A DNA stretch of 64,000 bases, from contig NZ_JAGGJW010000001.1 in the NCBI RefSeq assembly GCF_017873175.1, forward strand, positions 310,001-374,000, written 5' to 3'. Origin of the DNA: Neorhizobium petrolearium (GTDB taxonomy: Bacteria; Pseudomonadota; Alphaproteobacteria; Rhizobiales; Rhizobiaceae). Position 1 is the first letter of the stretch; every line of letters begins with the position of its first letter. Positions 18,466 to 28,234 of this stretch are shown one piece after another. The notes under the pieces are model-generated. The model did no database searches, was not told the origin of the DNA, and saw only the letters and a program-made list of their open reading frames with translations. A program made the translations under genes and the position numbers.

Positions 18466-18696
18466 ATGGCGAATGACGAAGAATTGCCCGATTCGCAGGC
18501 TGGAGAGATGAAGGAAACCCGCGGCGACCGCGCGCGTGCGGCGGCAGGTGAGCGGGTTGCCGAGCGGAAAGCGCGCGCAGCCGCCAAGCTTCGGGAAAAT
18601 CTGATGCGCCGCAAGTCACAGGCGCGCGCGCGCCGGGCCGGCGAGGCTGATCCGACCCATGGACTGCCTGCCGCAAAAACGGACGAATCATCCTGA
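18466..18696 (+). CDS. Small conserved Arg/Ala-rich protein upstream of murA
   Basis: A 76-residue highly charged protein. A central Arg/Lys/Ala/Glu-rich stretch (RARAAAGERVAERKARAAAK and onward) would form a single long basic helix, and both ends are acidic or disordered. There is no signal peptide and no membrane segment. Similar small genes occur before murA in other Rhizobiales, to my recollection, but no function is known. The basic helix would fit nucleic-acid or ribosome binding; that is speculation. A GGAGAACC sequence precedes the ATG. murA follows after about 110 bases. Confidence 0.65.
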   Translation: MANDEELPDSQAGEMKETRGDRARAAAGERVAERKARAAAKLRENLMRRKSQARARRAGEADPTHGLPAAKTDESS

Positions 18697-18804
18697 TCTA
18701 TGCTGGGCGGACGGGCTTTGGCAATTTCAGCAGACATTGAAGCGGCGGCGGATCTCGTCTAACGACGCGTCCTTTCGCGCTCTAAGAAGGAAGAGTGACA
18801 ACTT

Positions 18805-20097
18805 ATGGATCGCATCAGAATCTCCGGCGGCAACGAGCTCAGGGGCACCATTCCGATTTCCGGCGCAAAGAACGCCGCGCTGCCTTTGATGATCGCGTCC
18901 CTTTTGACGAGCGATACGCTGACGCTCGAAAATGTGCCGCATCTCGCCGATGTCGAGCTCCTGATGCGCATCCTCGGCAATCACGGCGTCGATATCGCCG
19001 TCAACGGACGGCGCGAACGGCAGGAAGACGGCTATTCCCGGACCATTCATTTCACCTGCCGAACCATTGTCGATACGACCGCCCCCTATGAGCTGGTTTC
19101 CAAGATGCGCGCCAGTTTCTGGGTGATCGGCCCGCTCGTCGCCCGCGAGGGCAGGGCCCGCGTCTCGCTGCCGGGCGGCTGCGCCATCGGTACGCGGCCG
19201 GTCGACCTCTTCCTCGAAGCCCTGCAGGCACTCGGCGCGGAGATCGAGATCGACGGCGGCTATGTCAACGTCACGGCGCCGAAGGGCGGCCTCGTCGGCG
19301 CCCGCTATGTTTTCCCGAAGGTTTCGGTTGGCGCCACGCATGTCATGATGATGGCCGCGACGCTTGCCAAGGGTACGACGGTCATCGAGAACGCGGCCCG
19401 CGAACCGGAAATCGCCGATCTGGCGAAATGCCTCAACGCCATGGGGGCGAAAATCTCCGGCGCCGGCACCAGGACTATCACCGTCGAAGGCGTCACCTCG
19501 CTGTCCGGCGCCCGCCACCGTGTCCTGCCCGACCGTATCGAGACCGGCACCTACGCCATGGCGGTCGCCATGACCGGCGGCGACGTGATCCTCGAAGGCA
19601 CGCAGGCCGCGCTGCTTGAAAACGCATTGGACACGCTGCGCATGGCGGGTGCCCATATCACCGAGACGGAGAGCGGCCTTCGGGTCGTGCGCAACGGCAA
19701 CGGCATTCAGCCGGTCGACGTGACAACCGAGCCGTTCCCAGGTTTCCCGACCGACCTGCAGGCGCAGTTCATGGCGCTGATGACGCGGTCATCGGGCGTT
19801 TCCAACATCACCGAGACGATTTTCGAAAACCGCTTCATGCATGTGCAGGAGCTTGCACGCCTGGGCGCGAAAATCTCGCTTTCCGGCCAGACGGCGAGGG
19901 TGGAAGGTGTCCCCCGGCTGAAGGGCGCGCCTGTCATGGCGACCGACCTGCGCGCTTCCGTTTCGCTGGTGATCGCCGGCCTTGCTGCGGAAGGAGAAAC
20001 CACGGTCAATCGTGTCTATCATCTCGATCGGGGTTTCGAGCGGCTGGAGGAAAAACTCACCCGCTGCGGTGCCGTCGTCGAACGCGTCAGCGACTGA
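18805..20097 (+). CDS. murA: UDP-N-acetylglucosamine 1-carboxyvinyltransferase
   Basis: A 430-residue cytoplasmic enzyme that catalyses the first committed step of peptidoglycan synthesis, transfer of enolpyruvate from PEP to UDP-GlcNAc. The catalytic, fosfomycin-target cysteine is Cys126 in [14 protein letters not shown]. The N-terminal substrate-binding Lys22-Asn23 is in [10 protein letters not shown], and the C-terminal arginine is in [14 protein letters not shown]. The internal repeat of the inside-out barrel is complete and the length is standard. A clear terminator follows, so it is expressed with at most the small gene upstream. Confidence 0.98.
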   Translation: MDRIRISGGNELRGTIPISGAKNAALPLMIASLLTSDTLTLENVPHLADVELLMRILGNHGVDIAVNGRRERQEDGYSRTIHFTCRTIVDTTAPYELVSKMRASFWVIGPLVAREGRARVSLPGGCAIGTRPVDLFLEALQALGAEIEIDGGYVNVTAPKGGLVGARYVFPKVSVGATHVMMMAATLAKGTTVIENAAREPEIADLAKCLNAMGAKISGAGTRTITVEGVTSLSGARHRVLPDRIETGTYAMAVAMTGGDVILEGTQAALLENALDTLRMAGAHITETESGLRVVRNGNGIQPVDVTTEPFPGFPTDLQAQFMALMTRSSGVSNITETIFENRFMHVQELARLGAKISLSGQTARVEGVPRLKGAPVMATDLRASVSLVIAGLAAEGETTVNRVYHLDRGFERLEEKLTRCGAVVERVSD

Positions 20098-20127
20098 CCG
20101 GGTTCCAGGAATCGAAAACGTGATGAA

Positions 20128-20162
20128 GGACGGCAAGGGTACTGCCCTTGCCGTCCTTTTTT
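20128..20162 (+). terminator. Rho-independent terminator of murA
   Basis: A perfect 12-base-pair stem (GGACGGCAAGGG with CCCTTGCCGTCC), a 5-base loop and a run of six T residues, starting 31 bases after the murA stop codon. Confidence 0.95.
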
Positions 20163-20239
20163 GCATCCCTATGTGTCGGAGGTATCCTGTGTTCTTCCCC
20201 GCCTCATATTTCTGATACAGCGTCTTATGGAGATCTCCC

Positions 20240-21082
20240 ATGGCTGATGTTTCCGCTCCCGTATGGTTCATTACCGGCTGTTCGACCGGCTTCGGCCGCG
20301 AGCTTGCCAAGCTCACCCTCGATCGCGGCTGGCCGACGGTCGTAACTGCTCGCGACAAAAGCCGCGTCGCCGATCTGGCCGAGGGCAGGGACAATGCGCT
20401 GGCGCTCGATCTCGACGTCACCGATACCGGCCAAATCATCAACGCCGTGAAGGCTGCGGAGGAAAAGTTCGGCCGCATAGACGTACTGGTGAACAATGCC
20501 GGCTACGGCTATCAGGCGGCGATCGAGGAGGGCGAGGAAGACGAGATCCGCGCCATGTTCGATGCCAATGTCTTCGGCCTCTTTGCCATGACGCGCGCCG
20601 TGCTTCCGGGCATGCGCGCCCGCCGCAAGGGCCACATCCTCAACATCACCTCGCTCGCCGGCTTCATGGGATTGCCGGGCTCCGGTTATTACGCGGCCAC
20701 CAAGCATGCGGTCGAGGGTTTCTCCGATGCGCTCGCCCTGGAAACGGCTCCACTCGGTATCAAGGTGACCTGCGTTGAGCCAGGCCCCTTCCGCACTGAT
20801 TGGGCAGGCCGTTCATTGAGGCAGACGCCGAGCAGGATCGCCGACTATGCCGAAACCGCGGGTGCGCGAATGGCCACGACATCCGGATATAGCGGCAGGC
20901 AGCCGGGCGATCCTGTCAGAGCAGGCGAGGCGATGATCCGTATCACGCAGACGGAGAATGCGCCGCGGCATCTCGTGTTGGGCGCTTTTGCCTATGACAA
21001 TATCACGCGGAAGCTCGGCGAGCGTCGGTCCCAGATCGAGGCTCTCAAGGATATCAGCCTCGGCGCGGATTTCCCGCAATAG
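20240..21082 (+). CDS. Short-chain dehydrogenase/reductase
   Basis: A 280-residue classical SDR. The cofactor motif TGCSTGFG is at about residues 12-19, and NNAG is at 85-88. The catalytic Ser138 lies in NITSLAG, and Tyr151 and Lys155 in YYAATK. Thr-Ala-Arg after the second strand suggests NADP preference. The family reduces or oxidises small carbonyl or hydroxyl compounds in the cytosol; the substrate cannot be told. It begins about 80 bases after the murA terminator and is followed by the DUF2948 gene after roughly 90 bases. Confidence 0.92.
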   Translation: MADVSAPVWFITGCSTGFGRELAKLTLDRGWPTVVTARDKSRVADLAEGRDNALALDLDVTDTGQIINAVKAAEEKFGRIDVLVNNAGYGYQAAIEEGEEDEIRAMFDANVFGLFAMTRAVLPGMRARRKGHILNITSLAGFMGLPGSGYYAATKHAVEGFSDALALETAPLGIKVTCVEPGPFRTDWAGRSLRQTPSRIADYAETAGARMATTSGYSGRQPGDPVRAGEAMIRITQTENAPRHLVLGAFAYDNITRKLGERRSQIEALKDISLGADFPQ

Positions 21083-21172
21083 CGGCCAGTTGCTTCTTTC
21101 GCTTTCACATCCTATCTCCAGACAAGAAACTTTCGCGTGAAAACGCAACCTTTGAGTGGATATTTGAAAGCG

Positions 21173-21604
21173 ATGACCGAGCTGAAGCTGCTTGCCCTCG
21201 ACACGGACGATTTAGGCATCATTTCCGCCCATATGCAGGACGCCGTCTTCAAGGTGGGCGACGTCCGCTGGTCGCCGCCGGAAAGAAATTTTTCCCTCGC
21301 CGCCAACCGTTTCGTCTGGGAGAAGGCCGGCGAGAAGCGCAAGGGTTTCGAGCGGCACCGCGCTGCCCTGGTGTTCAAACGCGTTGAAGCGGTGCGCTCC
21401 ACCGGCATCGACCGCAACAGGACGGACGATGTGCTCTCGCTTCTCGCGATCACCTTCACACGCAAGGGCGAGGGGCCGGAAGGCACGGTGGAACTGGTGC
21501 TTTCCGGCACGGCCACGATTGCGCTTGATGTCGAATGCATCGAAGTTGCTCTTGCGGATATCGGCGGCGCGTGGGAAACGGCGGTGAGGCCCCGCCATCC
21601 CTGA
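21173..21604 (+). CDS. DUF2948 family protein
   Basis: A 143-residue soluble protein that begins TELKLLALDTDDLGIISAHMQDAV and includes DVRWSPPERNFSLAANRFVWE, the usual opening of the DUF2948 family, found mainly in alphaproteobacteria. Its function is unknown. It lies 55 bases before hisD, and that neighbour relation recurs in relatives, which suggests a housekeeping link rather than a histidine pathway step. The ATG at 21173 is chosen because the family start lies there; a GTG at 21137 is also in frame. Confidence 0.85.
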   Translation: MTELKLLALDTDDLGIISAHMQDAVFKVGDVRWSPPERNFSLAANRFVWEKAGEKRKGFERHRAALVFKRVEAVRSTGIDRNRTDDVLSLLAITFTRKGEGPEGTVELVLSGTATIALDVECIEVALADIGGAWETAVRPRHP

Positions 21605-21659
21605 TCGGGACCGCCCTGATTGTGATAGAACATCATCTTGAGTTGGAAGGAATATCCGC

Positions 21660-22973
21660 TTGGCAATCTGGCTGGAGCAGGCATCGCAGGATTTTGAGGC
21701 GAGGTTTTCTGCTTTTCTCTCGACCAAACGCGAGGTTTCGGAAGATGTGAACGCGGTGGTGCGTGCCATCATCGATGACGTGCGTGCCCGCGGTGATGCG
21801 GCGCTGATCGACTATTCCGCCCGTTTCGACGGCATTGATCTCGCCAAGGCCGGCATCCGCGTGAGCGACGCGGATATCGACGCTGCCGTCGCCGAGACCG
21901 ATCCCAAGGTTTTCGACGCGCTCAAGTTCGCTGCCGAGCGTATCGAAAGACACCATGCCCGACAGATGCCGAAGGACGATATCTACGAGGATGCGATCGG
22001 TGTCGGCCTCGGCTCCCGCTGGACGGCGATCGAGGCGGTTGGCCTTTATGTGCCGGGCGGCACGGCGAGCTATCCGAGCTCCGTGCTGATGAATGCCGTG
22101 CCGGCCAGGGTCGCAGGCGTGCCGCGCCTCGTGATGGTCGTGCCGGCGGGCGGCGGGAAGATCAATCCGGCCGTACTGGCAGCGGCCCGCATCGCCGGCG
22201 TCACGGAGATCTACCGGATCGGCGGCGCCCAGGCCGTAGCTGCACTTGCCTATGGTACCGAGACCATTGCGCCGGTTGCCAAGATCGTCGGTCCCGGCAA
22301 TGCCTATGTCGCGGCGGCCAAGCGCCAGGTCTTCGGCACGGTCGGCATCGACATGATCGCGGGTCCTTCCGAGGTTCTCGTCATCGCCGACGGGGAAAAC
22401 GATCCGGCCTGGCTGGCTGCCGATCTGCTTGCCCAGGCGGAGCACGATCCCGGTGCCCAGTCAATTCTCGTCACCGACGATGCCGGCCTCGGCAAGGCGG
22501 TGGAAGCGGCCGTCGAGCGGCAGCTCAAAACCCTGTCGCGTTCGGAGACCGCTGCCGCAAGCTGGCGGGATTTCGGCGCGATCATCCTCGTGCCGGATCT
22601 GAAAGCCGCCCTGCCACTCGCGAATCGTATTGCTGCCGAGCATCTGGAACTCGCCGTCGCCGATCCCGACGCGTTGATGCCGGGCATCCGCAATGCCGGC
22701 GCGATATTCATCGGCCGCCATACGCCGGAAGTGATCGGCGATTATGTCGGCGGTTCCAACCATGTGTTGCCAACGGCGCGTTCAGCGCGCTTTTCCTCGG
22801 GCCTCTCGGTGCTCGATTTTGTCAAGCGAACCTCGATTCTGCGTTTAGGGCCGGATCAGCTTGGTCAACTCGCGCCGGCCGCGATCACGCTTGCCCATTC
22901 CGAAGGGCTCGACGCCCATGCCCGGTCGGTCTCGATCCGCCTGAACGCCGTCCCTCTCAATGATGGGGGCTGA
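21660..22973 (+). CDS. hisD: Histidinol dehydrogenase
   Basis: A 437-residue zinc enzyme for the last two steps of histidine synthesis, oxidising L-histidinol to L-histidine with NAD. Recognisable blocks are the nucleotide-site GGAQAVAALAYGT, GPGNAYVAAAKRQV, the AGPSEVLVIAD segment, QAEHDPGAQ and AEHLELAV with active-site Glu/His, and GGSNHVLPT near the end. The start is the TTG at 21660 after GGAAGGAATATCCGC; the first ATG would remove conserved residues. It is followed closely by the UPF0262 gene (4 bases) and the phosphatase gene, a conserved Rhizobiales cluster. Confidence 0.97.
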   Translation: MAIWLEQASQDFEARFSAFLSTKREVSEDVNAVVRAIIDDVRARGDAALIDYSARFDGIDLAKAGIRVSDADIDAAVAETDPKVFDALKFAAERIERHHARQMPKDDIYEDAIGVGLGSRWTAIEAVGLYVPGGTASYPSSVLMNAVPARVAGVPRLVMVVPAGGGKINPAVLAAARIAGVTEIYRIGGAQAVAALAYGTETIAPVAKIVGPGNAYVAAAKRQVFGTVGIDMIAGPSEVLVIADGENDPAWLAADLLAQAEHDPGAQSILVTDDAGLGKAVEAAVERQLKTLSRSETAAASWRDFGAIILVPDLKAALPLANRIAAEHLELAVADPDALMPGIRNAGAIFIGRHTPEVIGDYVGGSNHVLPTARSARFSSGLSVLDFVKRTSILRLGPDQLGQLAPAAITLAHSEGLDAHARSVSIRLNAVPLNDGG

Positions 22974-22976
22974 CGG

Positions 22977-23450
22977 ATGGGGCGAGGGGACTTCCGGCTC
23001 TCGGATGTCGTTCTGGACGACTCGATCGGGCGCTCGACGCCGGATGTGGAACATGAGCGGGCTGTCGCCATCTTCGATCTCGTCGAGGAAAACTCCTTCG
23101 AGCCGGTAGGCCATGCCGGCGGTCCCTACAAGCTCAGGCTCTCTCTGGTCGATTCCAAGCTCGTGCTCGGCATCACCACGGAAAAGGGCGAGGAAGTCGC
23201 CACCCATATCCTCTCGCTCACCCCCTTTCGGCGGATCATCAAGGACTATTTCATGATCTGCGAGAGCTATTACGAAGCGATCCGTTCCTCCTCCCCGAGC
23301 CGGATCGAGGCCATCGACATGGGCCGTCGCGGCATCCACAACGAGGGTTCCCAGACGCTCATGGATCGGCTGAATGGCAAGATCCGCGTCGATTTCGATA
23401 CAGCGCGGCGGCTTTTCACCCTGGTCTGCGTGCTCTATTGGCGCGGCTGA
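22977..23450 (+). CDS. UPF0262 family protein
   Basis: A 157-residue soluble protein of the UPF0262 family, recognised by [22 protein letters not shown], the [16 protein letters not shown] segment and the [12 protein letters not shown] block. It is restricted, as far as I know, to alphaproteobacteria and nearly always sits between hisD and a low-molecular-weight phosphatase gene. No activity is known. It begins 4 bases after the hisD stop, so the genes are cotranscribed and probably coupled. Confidence 0.92.
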   Translation: MGRGDFRLSDVVLDDSIGRSTPDVEHERAVAIFDLVEENSFEPVGHAGGPYKLRLSLVDSKLVLGITTEKGEEVATHILSLTPFRRIIKDYFMICESYYEAIRSSSPSRIEAIDMGRRGIHNEGSQTLMDRLNGKIRVDFDTARRLFTLVCVLYWRG

Positions 23451-23452
23451 TC

Positions 23453-23932
23453 ATGGAAAGCGTCACCTTGCCCGAGACAAGCGTCAAACGACCGGGTGCC
23501 ATCCTCTTCCTATGCGGTTGGAACGTCATCCGCTCGCCGATGGCCGAAGCCATTGCAAAACGGCTGCTGCCACCCGATATCTATGTGCAATCGGCGGGGG
23601 TGCGCTCCGGCGAGCGGGATCCTTTCGTGGATGTGGTGTTGCAAGAGGTCGGGCTGTCGCTCGGCCGGCATCAGCCTCGGACGCTGGAGGAACTCGAGGA
23701 TGATTTCTTCGATCTGATCGTCACGCTGACGCCCGAAGCCCATCATGCCGCGCTGGAACTCACCCGCGCCAATGCCGTTGATGTCGTCTATTGGCCGACC
23801 ATGGATCCGACCGCCGCGACGGGTACGCGCGAGCAAAAGCTCCACGCCTATCGCGAGGTGCGCGATCATCTCTGGAGGCTGATCGATGAACGCCTTTCGG
23901 GAATGAGCCGGCATCCGGCCGAGACGGCCTGA
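23453..23932 (+). CDS. Low-molecular-weight protein tyrosine phosphatase family protein
   Basis: A 159-residue cytosolic protein with the phosphate-binding loop CX5RS: Cys21, Arg27 and Ser28 in CGWNVIRSPMAE. The usual loop reads CxGNxCRSP; here Gly-Trp-Asn-Val-Ile occupies the middle. The general acid would be the Asp of WPTMDPT, at the place of the family's DP motif. It may act on phosphotyrosine, or on arsenate as a related fold does. The ATG at 23453 directly follows the UPF0262 stop, so it belongs to the hisD transcription unit. Confidence 0.88.
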   Translation: MESVTLPETSVKRPGAILFLCGWNVIRSPMAEAIAKRLLPPDIYVQSAGVRSGERDPFVDVVLQEVGLSLGRHQPRTLEELEDDFFDLIVTLTPEAHHAALELTRANAVDVVYWPTMDPTAATGTREQKLHAYREVRDHLWRLIDERLSGMSRHPAETA

Positions 23933-24060
23933 AAGACATTGAGAATCGCTTTCAAGCGAGGTTCACAAAGCGGACATGATTGTGTAGGTTCCGCGCACAT
24001 TTCCGGGTGAGCGCACATTTTGCCGCAGCCCGAATTCAACAACAGGAAGAAAACCTCTAT

Positions 24061-24279
24061 ATGGCTAAAGAAGAAGTCCTCGAATTCCCGGGCGTCGTGA
24101 CCGAGCTTCTGCCCAACGCGACGTTCCGCGTGAAGCTTGAAAACGAACACGAAATCATTGCCCACACCGCTGGCCGCATGCGCAAGAACCGTATCCGTGT
24201 TCTTGCCGGCGACAAGGTGCTTGTCGAAATGACGCCCTACGACCTCACCAAGGGCCGCATCACCTACCGCTTCAAATAA
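24061..24279 (+). CDS. infA: Translation initiation factor IF-1
   Basis: A 72-residue S1/OB-fold protein that binds the 30S A site during initiation. The sequence is almost canonical: [20 protein letters not shown], then [40 protein letters not shown] and [11 protein letters not shown]. An ACAGGAAGAAAACC ribosome site precedes the ATG. The frame stays open upstream to 23980, but the conserved start is unmistakable. It has its own upstream gap of 128 bases, and maf follows after 26 bases. Confidence 0.99.
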   Translation: MAKEEVLEFPGVVTELLPNATFRVKLENEHEIIAHTAGRMRKNRIRVLAGDKVLVEMTPYDLTKGRITYRFK

Positions 24280-24305
24280 TTGTTCCTAATCTGCGGCGGT
24301 CTTTC

Positions 24306-24926
24306 ATGGCGCTTGAACAAAAGCTGATACTGGCCTCCGGTTCTCCGCGCCGTCTCGATCTTCTCAATCAGGCCGGTATCAAGCCTGTGCGGCTGATGCC
24401 GATGGATATCGATGAGGCGCCGAAGAAGTCCGAGCATCCGCGTTCGCTTGCCCGCAGGCTCTCGACGGAGAAGGCCGAAGCGGCCTTCGCTGCCGTCAAG
24501 GGCGATCCGGCATGGCGGCATAGCTACATTCTCTCGGCCGATACGGTGGTGGCGGTCGGGCGCCGCATTCTGGAGAAGACCGAATACACGGAAGAGGCGT
24601 CTTCCGCCCTTCATCTGCTCTCGGGGCGCGGCCATTGGGTCTATACCGGCATCTGCCTGGTGACCCCGGGCGGCCAGTTCCGCCAGAAGGTCGTGCAGAC
24701 TAAGGTGCGCTTCAAGCGCCTTTCCACCCGCGAAATCGAGAACTATATCGCCTCGGGCGAGTGGCGCGGCAAGGCGGGAGCCTATGCGATCCAGGGCATT
24801 GCCGGCGCCTTTGTACAGAAGCTTGTCGGCTCCTATACGAATGTCGTCGGACTGCCGCTTTACGAAGTGACGGCGCTGCTTGCGGGGGAAGGTTTCGACG
24901 TAGCGGCGACCTGGCCGGAGGGCTGA
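24306..24926 (+). CDS. maf: Maf-family nucleotide pyrophosphatase
   Basis: A 206-residue protein. It has the N-terminal [12 protein letters not shown] signature, the acidic loop [16 protein letters not shown] holding the catalytic Asp, the metal/substrate block [11 protein letters not shown] and the C-terminal [10 protein letters not shown] followed by [12 protein letters not shown]. Maf proteins hydrolyse non-canonical or modified nucleoside triphosphates to monophosphates and were first linked to septum formation. It lies between infA and yacG with short gaps and probably forms one transcript with them. Confidence 0.95.
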   Translation: MALEQKLILASGSPRRLDLLNQAGIKPVRLMPMDIDEAPKKSEHPRSLARRLSTEKAEAAFAAVKGDPAWRHSYILSADTVVAVGRRILEKTEYTEEASSALHLLSGRGHWVYTGICLVTPGGQFRQKVVQTKVRFKRLSTREIENYIASGEWRGKAGAYAIQGIAGAFVQKLVGSYTNVVGLPLYEVTALLAGEGFDVAATWPEG

Positions 24927-25001
24927 GGCCTTCGGCGGATGTGTCGGAGGCCGGCTTTTGCGCTGGCGGTTCCGCGCAAGATACAGGAGTGTTGCAACAC
25001 A

Positions 25002-25217
25002 ATGGCATCCGAACCGATCAAGACCGGCGGCAAGGTTGAGCCGCTCAGGAAGGCGAGACCCTGCCCGGAATGCGGCAAGCCGTCCTCGCGCGAACATTAT
25101 CCCTTCTGCTCCGACCGTTGCCGGACGCTTGACCTGTCACGCTGGCTGAACGGCTCCTACGCCATTCCTGTGGCGGAAGATGAAACCAGAGCGGACCGCT
25201 CGGACGAGCGCGAATAG
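25002..25217 (+). CDS. yacG: DNA gyrase inhibitor YacG (zinc-ribbon protein)
   Basis: A 71-residue protein with a four-cysteine zinc site, CPECGKPSSREHYPFCSDRC, followed by RTLDLSRWLNGSYAIP. This is the YacG pattern. YacG binds GyrB and blocks its DNA binding in Escherichia coli; in rhizobia the role is presumed. The acidic C-terminus is typical. The ATG at 25002 follows an ACAGGAG site, and an in-frame GTG at 24939 would add an unconserved stretch. It is the last gene of the infA-maf-yacG group. Confidence 0.93.
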   Translation: MASEPIKTGGKVEPLRKARPCPECGKPSSREHYPFCSDRCRTLDLSRWLNGSYAIPVAEDETRADRSDERE

Positions 25218-25400
25218 GGGAGCCGGGCTATCGGGCTGCTTGCCTTGCTGTTTTTGTTCGGGAATTTGCGATTTTCGCAAACCTGTCAAAAAAGTGGACG
25301 GTAGCGCTGGACATGGCCGAACAAGATGTTATAACCCCGCTCGCTTCCGGGGGCGTGACCCCCGCCGGCCTCGGCCGGAAGGCTTTGATGAAGCCTCGAT

Positions 25401-25476
25401 GCCCGGATAGCTCAGTTGGTAGAGCAGCGGATTGAAAATCCGCGTGTCGGTGGTTCAAATCCGCCTCCGGGCACCA
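25401..25476 (+). tRNA. tRNA-Phe (GAA anticodon)
   Basis: Cloverleaf with acceptor GCCCGGA/TCCGGGC, D-stem GCTC/GAGC, anticodon stem GCGGA/TCCGC enclosing TTGAAAA, and T-stem GGTGG/CCGCC with TTCAAAT. The anticodon is GAA. The 3' ACCA is encoded. Confidence 0.98.
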
Positions 25477-25583
25477 TTAATCCCTTTAAATCGCTGATTA
25501 ATGATCGGTAGCGCCAGGTTTTGGGTTGATGTGGCACAGCCGCCGGCAAGGCAGGCGGGGAGACAAATCCCAATGCGGTCTTT

Positions 25584-26192
25584 ATGGATTTACCGGCATT
25601 TTGTCAGTCGACTCGGGATATCCGTATGGACCAGCAGTTTTTCGACAGAAGCGCGGTCGAAGTCGCATGCGATCTGATCGGCGTCGAGTTTGATGTCGAG
25701 GGCGTTGGCGGCGTTATCGTCGAAACCGAGGCCTATGAGCCGGATGATCCTGCTTCCCACAGCTTTCGGGGACCTACGCCCAGGAATGCGGTCATGTTCG
25801 GGCCGCCGGGGCATGCCTATGTCTATCGCTCCTACGGCATTCACTGGTGCTTGAATTTTGTCTGTCGGCCAGGTAGCGCCGTGCTGCTCAGGGCGTTGCA
25901 GCCCGTCAGAGGCGTTGATGAAATGGAAAGACGTCGCGGTCGTTCCGATCCGCTGCTTCTATGTTCCGGTCCGGGCCGCGTCTGTCAGGCTCTCGGTGTA
26001 ACCATTGAGCACAACGGCTTGCCCTTGGGCCAGCCGCCGTTCGAGTTGGCGCGTCCGCAAACGCCGCCACTGGTCGTCACCGGCCGGCGGATCGGCATTT
26101 CGCAGGCGGTCGATCTGCCGTGGCGTTTCGGGCTTTCCGGTTCACTGCATGTCAGCAGGAAATTCGCCGGAAAAGGCGGCCTTGCCGTATAG
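25584..26192 (+). CDS. 3-methyladenine DNA glycosylase (AAG/MPG family)
   Basis: A protein of about 202 residues for base-excision repair of alkylated purines. It shows the AAG family blocks: [24 protein letters not shown] with the catalytic Glu, [29 protein letters not shown] with the intercalating Tyr region, [16 protein letters not shown], and [14 protein letters not shown]. The C-terminal RRIGIS closes the fold. The ATG at 25584 gives a leader of 14 residues; the ATG at 25626, directly before DQQFFDR, is an equally good start. It is alone, downstream of tRNA-Phe. Confidence 0.93.
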   Translation: MDLPAFCQSTRDIRMDQQFFDRSAVEVACDLIGVEFDVEGVGGVIVETEAYEPDDPASHSFRGPTPRNAVMFGPPGHAYVYRSYGIHWCLNFVCRPGSAVLLRALQPVRGVDEMERRRGRSDPLLLCSGPGRVCQALGVTIEHNGLPLGQPPFELARPQTPPLVVTGRRIGISQAVDLPWRFGLSGSLHVSRKFAGKGGLAV

Positions 26193-26605
26193 GCCACAAG
26201 GTCATTGGAGCTTCCGGGCCGAGCTTGTGGAGGGTGCCGGGGCAAAACCGCGGGGCGGACCGGCCGGATTAAGTTCGCTCCCACTCAACTGCGTAACCTG
26301 TGTCTTATCCAAACTAAAACCGGTGTTCCTGCACCTTCTATTAACCTTCGGGCAAGGAATTAACCATACATATTGAAATGCACGGCGAAATGGGATGACC
26401 GGGGTCTCCCACCAGGCATGAAGCCGCAAAGCCGTACCGGTGACAGTCCGGTATCCGCTCATGAAAATCCAGGATAGCCTGTGGTGACCGTGTTGCCCGT
26501 GCCGGCGGATATTGATCCGCTCTGGCGAGCATCTCCTATTCATCTCCGGTGCCTGGCGGACAGGAGCCGCATGCCGCCAATCCCTGGGGATTGGTTAGAT
26601 GAATA
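26193..26605 (+). promoter_or_regulatory. Leader region of the chemotaxis operon
   Basis: 413 bases with no convincing gene, directly upstream of the first che gene, so the che promoter should be here. It contains an AT-rich patch around 26325-26375 (including TTAACC twice) suited to a promoter. It also contains an inverted repeat, TACCGG at 26435-26440 and CCGGTA at 26448-26453, separated by TGACAGT, which could be an operator or the base of an RNA hairpin in the leader. The assignment rests on position and the visible repeat only. Confidence 0.4.
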
Positions 26606-28234
26606 TTGGGGACGGTTTTGGTGCAGGAAACGCCATCGGATCAGGCGCGACGGGGCCAGGCAGGCAGCCTGGGCGAGAGACTGGCATTCGCCGGCCTTGA
26701 CGGCGAACTGCGCGATCTTCTGCGCCGCTGCCGTCCGCAGCTCGACCGGCATTTGAAGACCGGCCTGCGTGACCTCTTCCATCGCTTTCAATCCTTTCCG
26801 GAAGCCGCCCGCAATTTCGAGAGCGAGCAGCAGATCGAGCGGCTGCATGACCTGCAAGCCTCCCATTGGGGCGTGCTGACGGATGCCCGTTTCGATGCGC
26901 TTTACGCCGAACGGGTGAAACTGCTCTCCGATACCGAGAGCCGCATGGGGCTCGATCCGCGCTGGCACATTGCCGGCCACGCGGTGATGCTGGAACACCT
27001 GATCGCGGGTGCGATCGCCGATCTTGCTCCGAAACCGCTGCTGCCGGGCGGTCGCAAGCGCGAGCAGGAACTGCTCGATCTGGTTGGTGCGATCGTGCGC
27101 CTCGTGATGGTTGACGCCGAGATCGCCGTTTCGCTGCGTTTCAATGAATTGCGCCAGCGGCATCAGCGGGCGCTCGCCGAGCAGCGTGAAGCCGATCATG
27201 CCGAGGCCGTCGAGACGTTCTCGGATGTCATAGCGGCGCTTGCCGATCACGACCTGACGGCCTGTCTCCCGACAGACGTGCCGGAGGCTTATCGCGACCT
27301 CGCCGATCTTCTGGACCGGGCAATCGCGGGCATGCGTTCCTCGGTCGAGACCGCCGATGCCCATCGCGAGAAGGCCGGCGCGCTGACGCACTCACTTTCC
27401 GAGGACGCGCGTTCCTTTGCAACCACCTCCGGGGAGCAATCAGAGCGCCTTCAGGACGCGACGCGGGCACTTGTCGACATCGCCACGAAGGTCAAGGAAA
27501 CCGCCGCCGGAACGACTGAGGCCGAAAAGGCTGCTGCCGAGACACGCCGTTCGGTCGAGGCAAGCGGCGAGGTTGTCGGCCGCGCGATCAGCGCCATGGC
27601 CGATATCGAATCTTCGGCCGAGAAGATCGGCCAGATCATCGGCGTTATCGACGACATTGCCTTCCAGACCAATCTTCTGGCCCTGAATGCCGGCATCGAG
27701 GCTGCCCGCGCCGGTGAGACAGGCCGCGGCTTCGCCGTCGTCGCGCAGGAAGTGCGCGCACTTGCCCAGCGTTCCGCCGAAGCCGCCCGCGAGATCAAGA
27801 CGCTGGTCACCGGCACGAAATCGCAGGTGGATGCGGGTGTCGAGATGGTCCATCGCACACAGGACGCGATCGGCGGCATCGTCCGGCAGGTCTCTGAAAT
27901 CAATGACGCGATCGCCGGCATTGCCCGCGATACCGGCGACCACGCTCATGGCCTTGATCGTCTGACCGCCGAGATCGGCTCTGTAAGCGAACGCGTGGCC
28001 TCGAACGCGAGCCTGGCAAGCCGGGCCGGAGAGGGGGCCGATGAACTTCATACCGTGATTCTGGAACTCGGCCGCACGGTCCGCCAGTTCCGGATTGAGC
28101 GGCAGGGCCGTTACCCGGAAAAGCATCACCCGGCACCGCCACGCAGTCAGTCAGCGCCCGTCTCGGTGCCGGCTGTTGCAGAACCGGTAGCCTATAACGA
28201 ATACCTCATTCAGAAACGGCAAGGAATAAGCTGA
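26606..28234 (+). CDS. icpA: Soluble chemoreceptor with globin-coupled-sensor-like domain (IcpA type)
   Basis: A protein of about 542 residues with no membrane segments. Residues about 25-185 form a protoglobin-type sensor domain, a linker follows, and residues about 260-510 form an MCP signalling coiled coil with the tip [33 protein letters not shown]. It is the first gene of the che operon, as IcpA is in rhizobia. Where haem-binding sensors have the proximal His before the RxGLxPxW motif, this protein has Glu111 ([11 protein letters not shown]), so haem binding is doubtful. The start is uncertain: TTG at 26606, or GTG at 26621, which has GGGGA eight bases upstream. The gene overlaps cheS by one base. 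Confidence 0.93.
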   Translation: MGTVLVQETPSDQARRGQAGSLGERLAFAGLDGELRDLLRRCRPQLDRHLKTGLRDLFHRFQSFPEAARNFESEQQIERLHDLQASHWGVLTDARFDALYAERVKLLSDTESRMGLDPRWHIAGHAVMLEHLIAGAIADLAPKPLLPGGRKREQELLDLVGAIVRLVMVDAEIAVSLRFNELRQRHQRALAEQREADHAEAVETFSDVIAALADHDLTACLPTDVPEAYRDLADLLDRAIAGMRSSVETADAHREKAGALTHSLSEDARSFATTSGEQSERLQDATRALVDIATKVKETAAGTTEAEKAAAETRRSVEASGEVVGRAISAMADIESSAEKIGQIIGVIDDIAFQTNLLALNAGIEAARAGETGRGFAVVAQEVRALAQRSAEAAREIKTLVTGTKSQVDAGVEMVHRTQDAIGGIVRQVSEINDAIAGIARDTGDHAHGLDRLTAEIGSVSERVASNASLASRAGEGADELHTVILELGRTVRQFRIERQGRYPEKHHPAPPRSQSAPVSVPAVAEPVAYNEYLIQKRQGIS

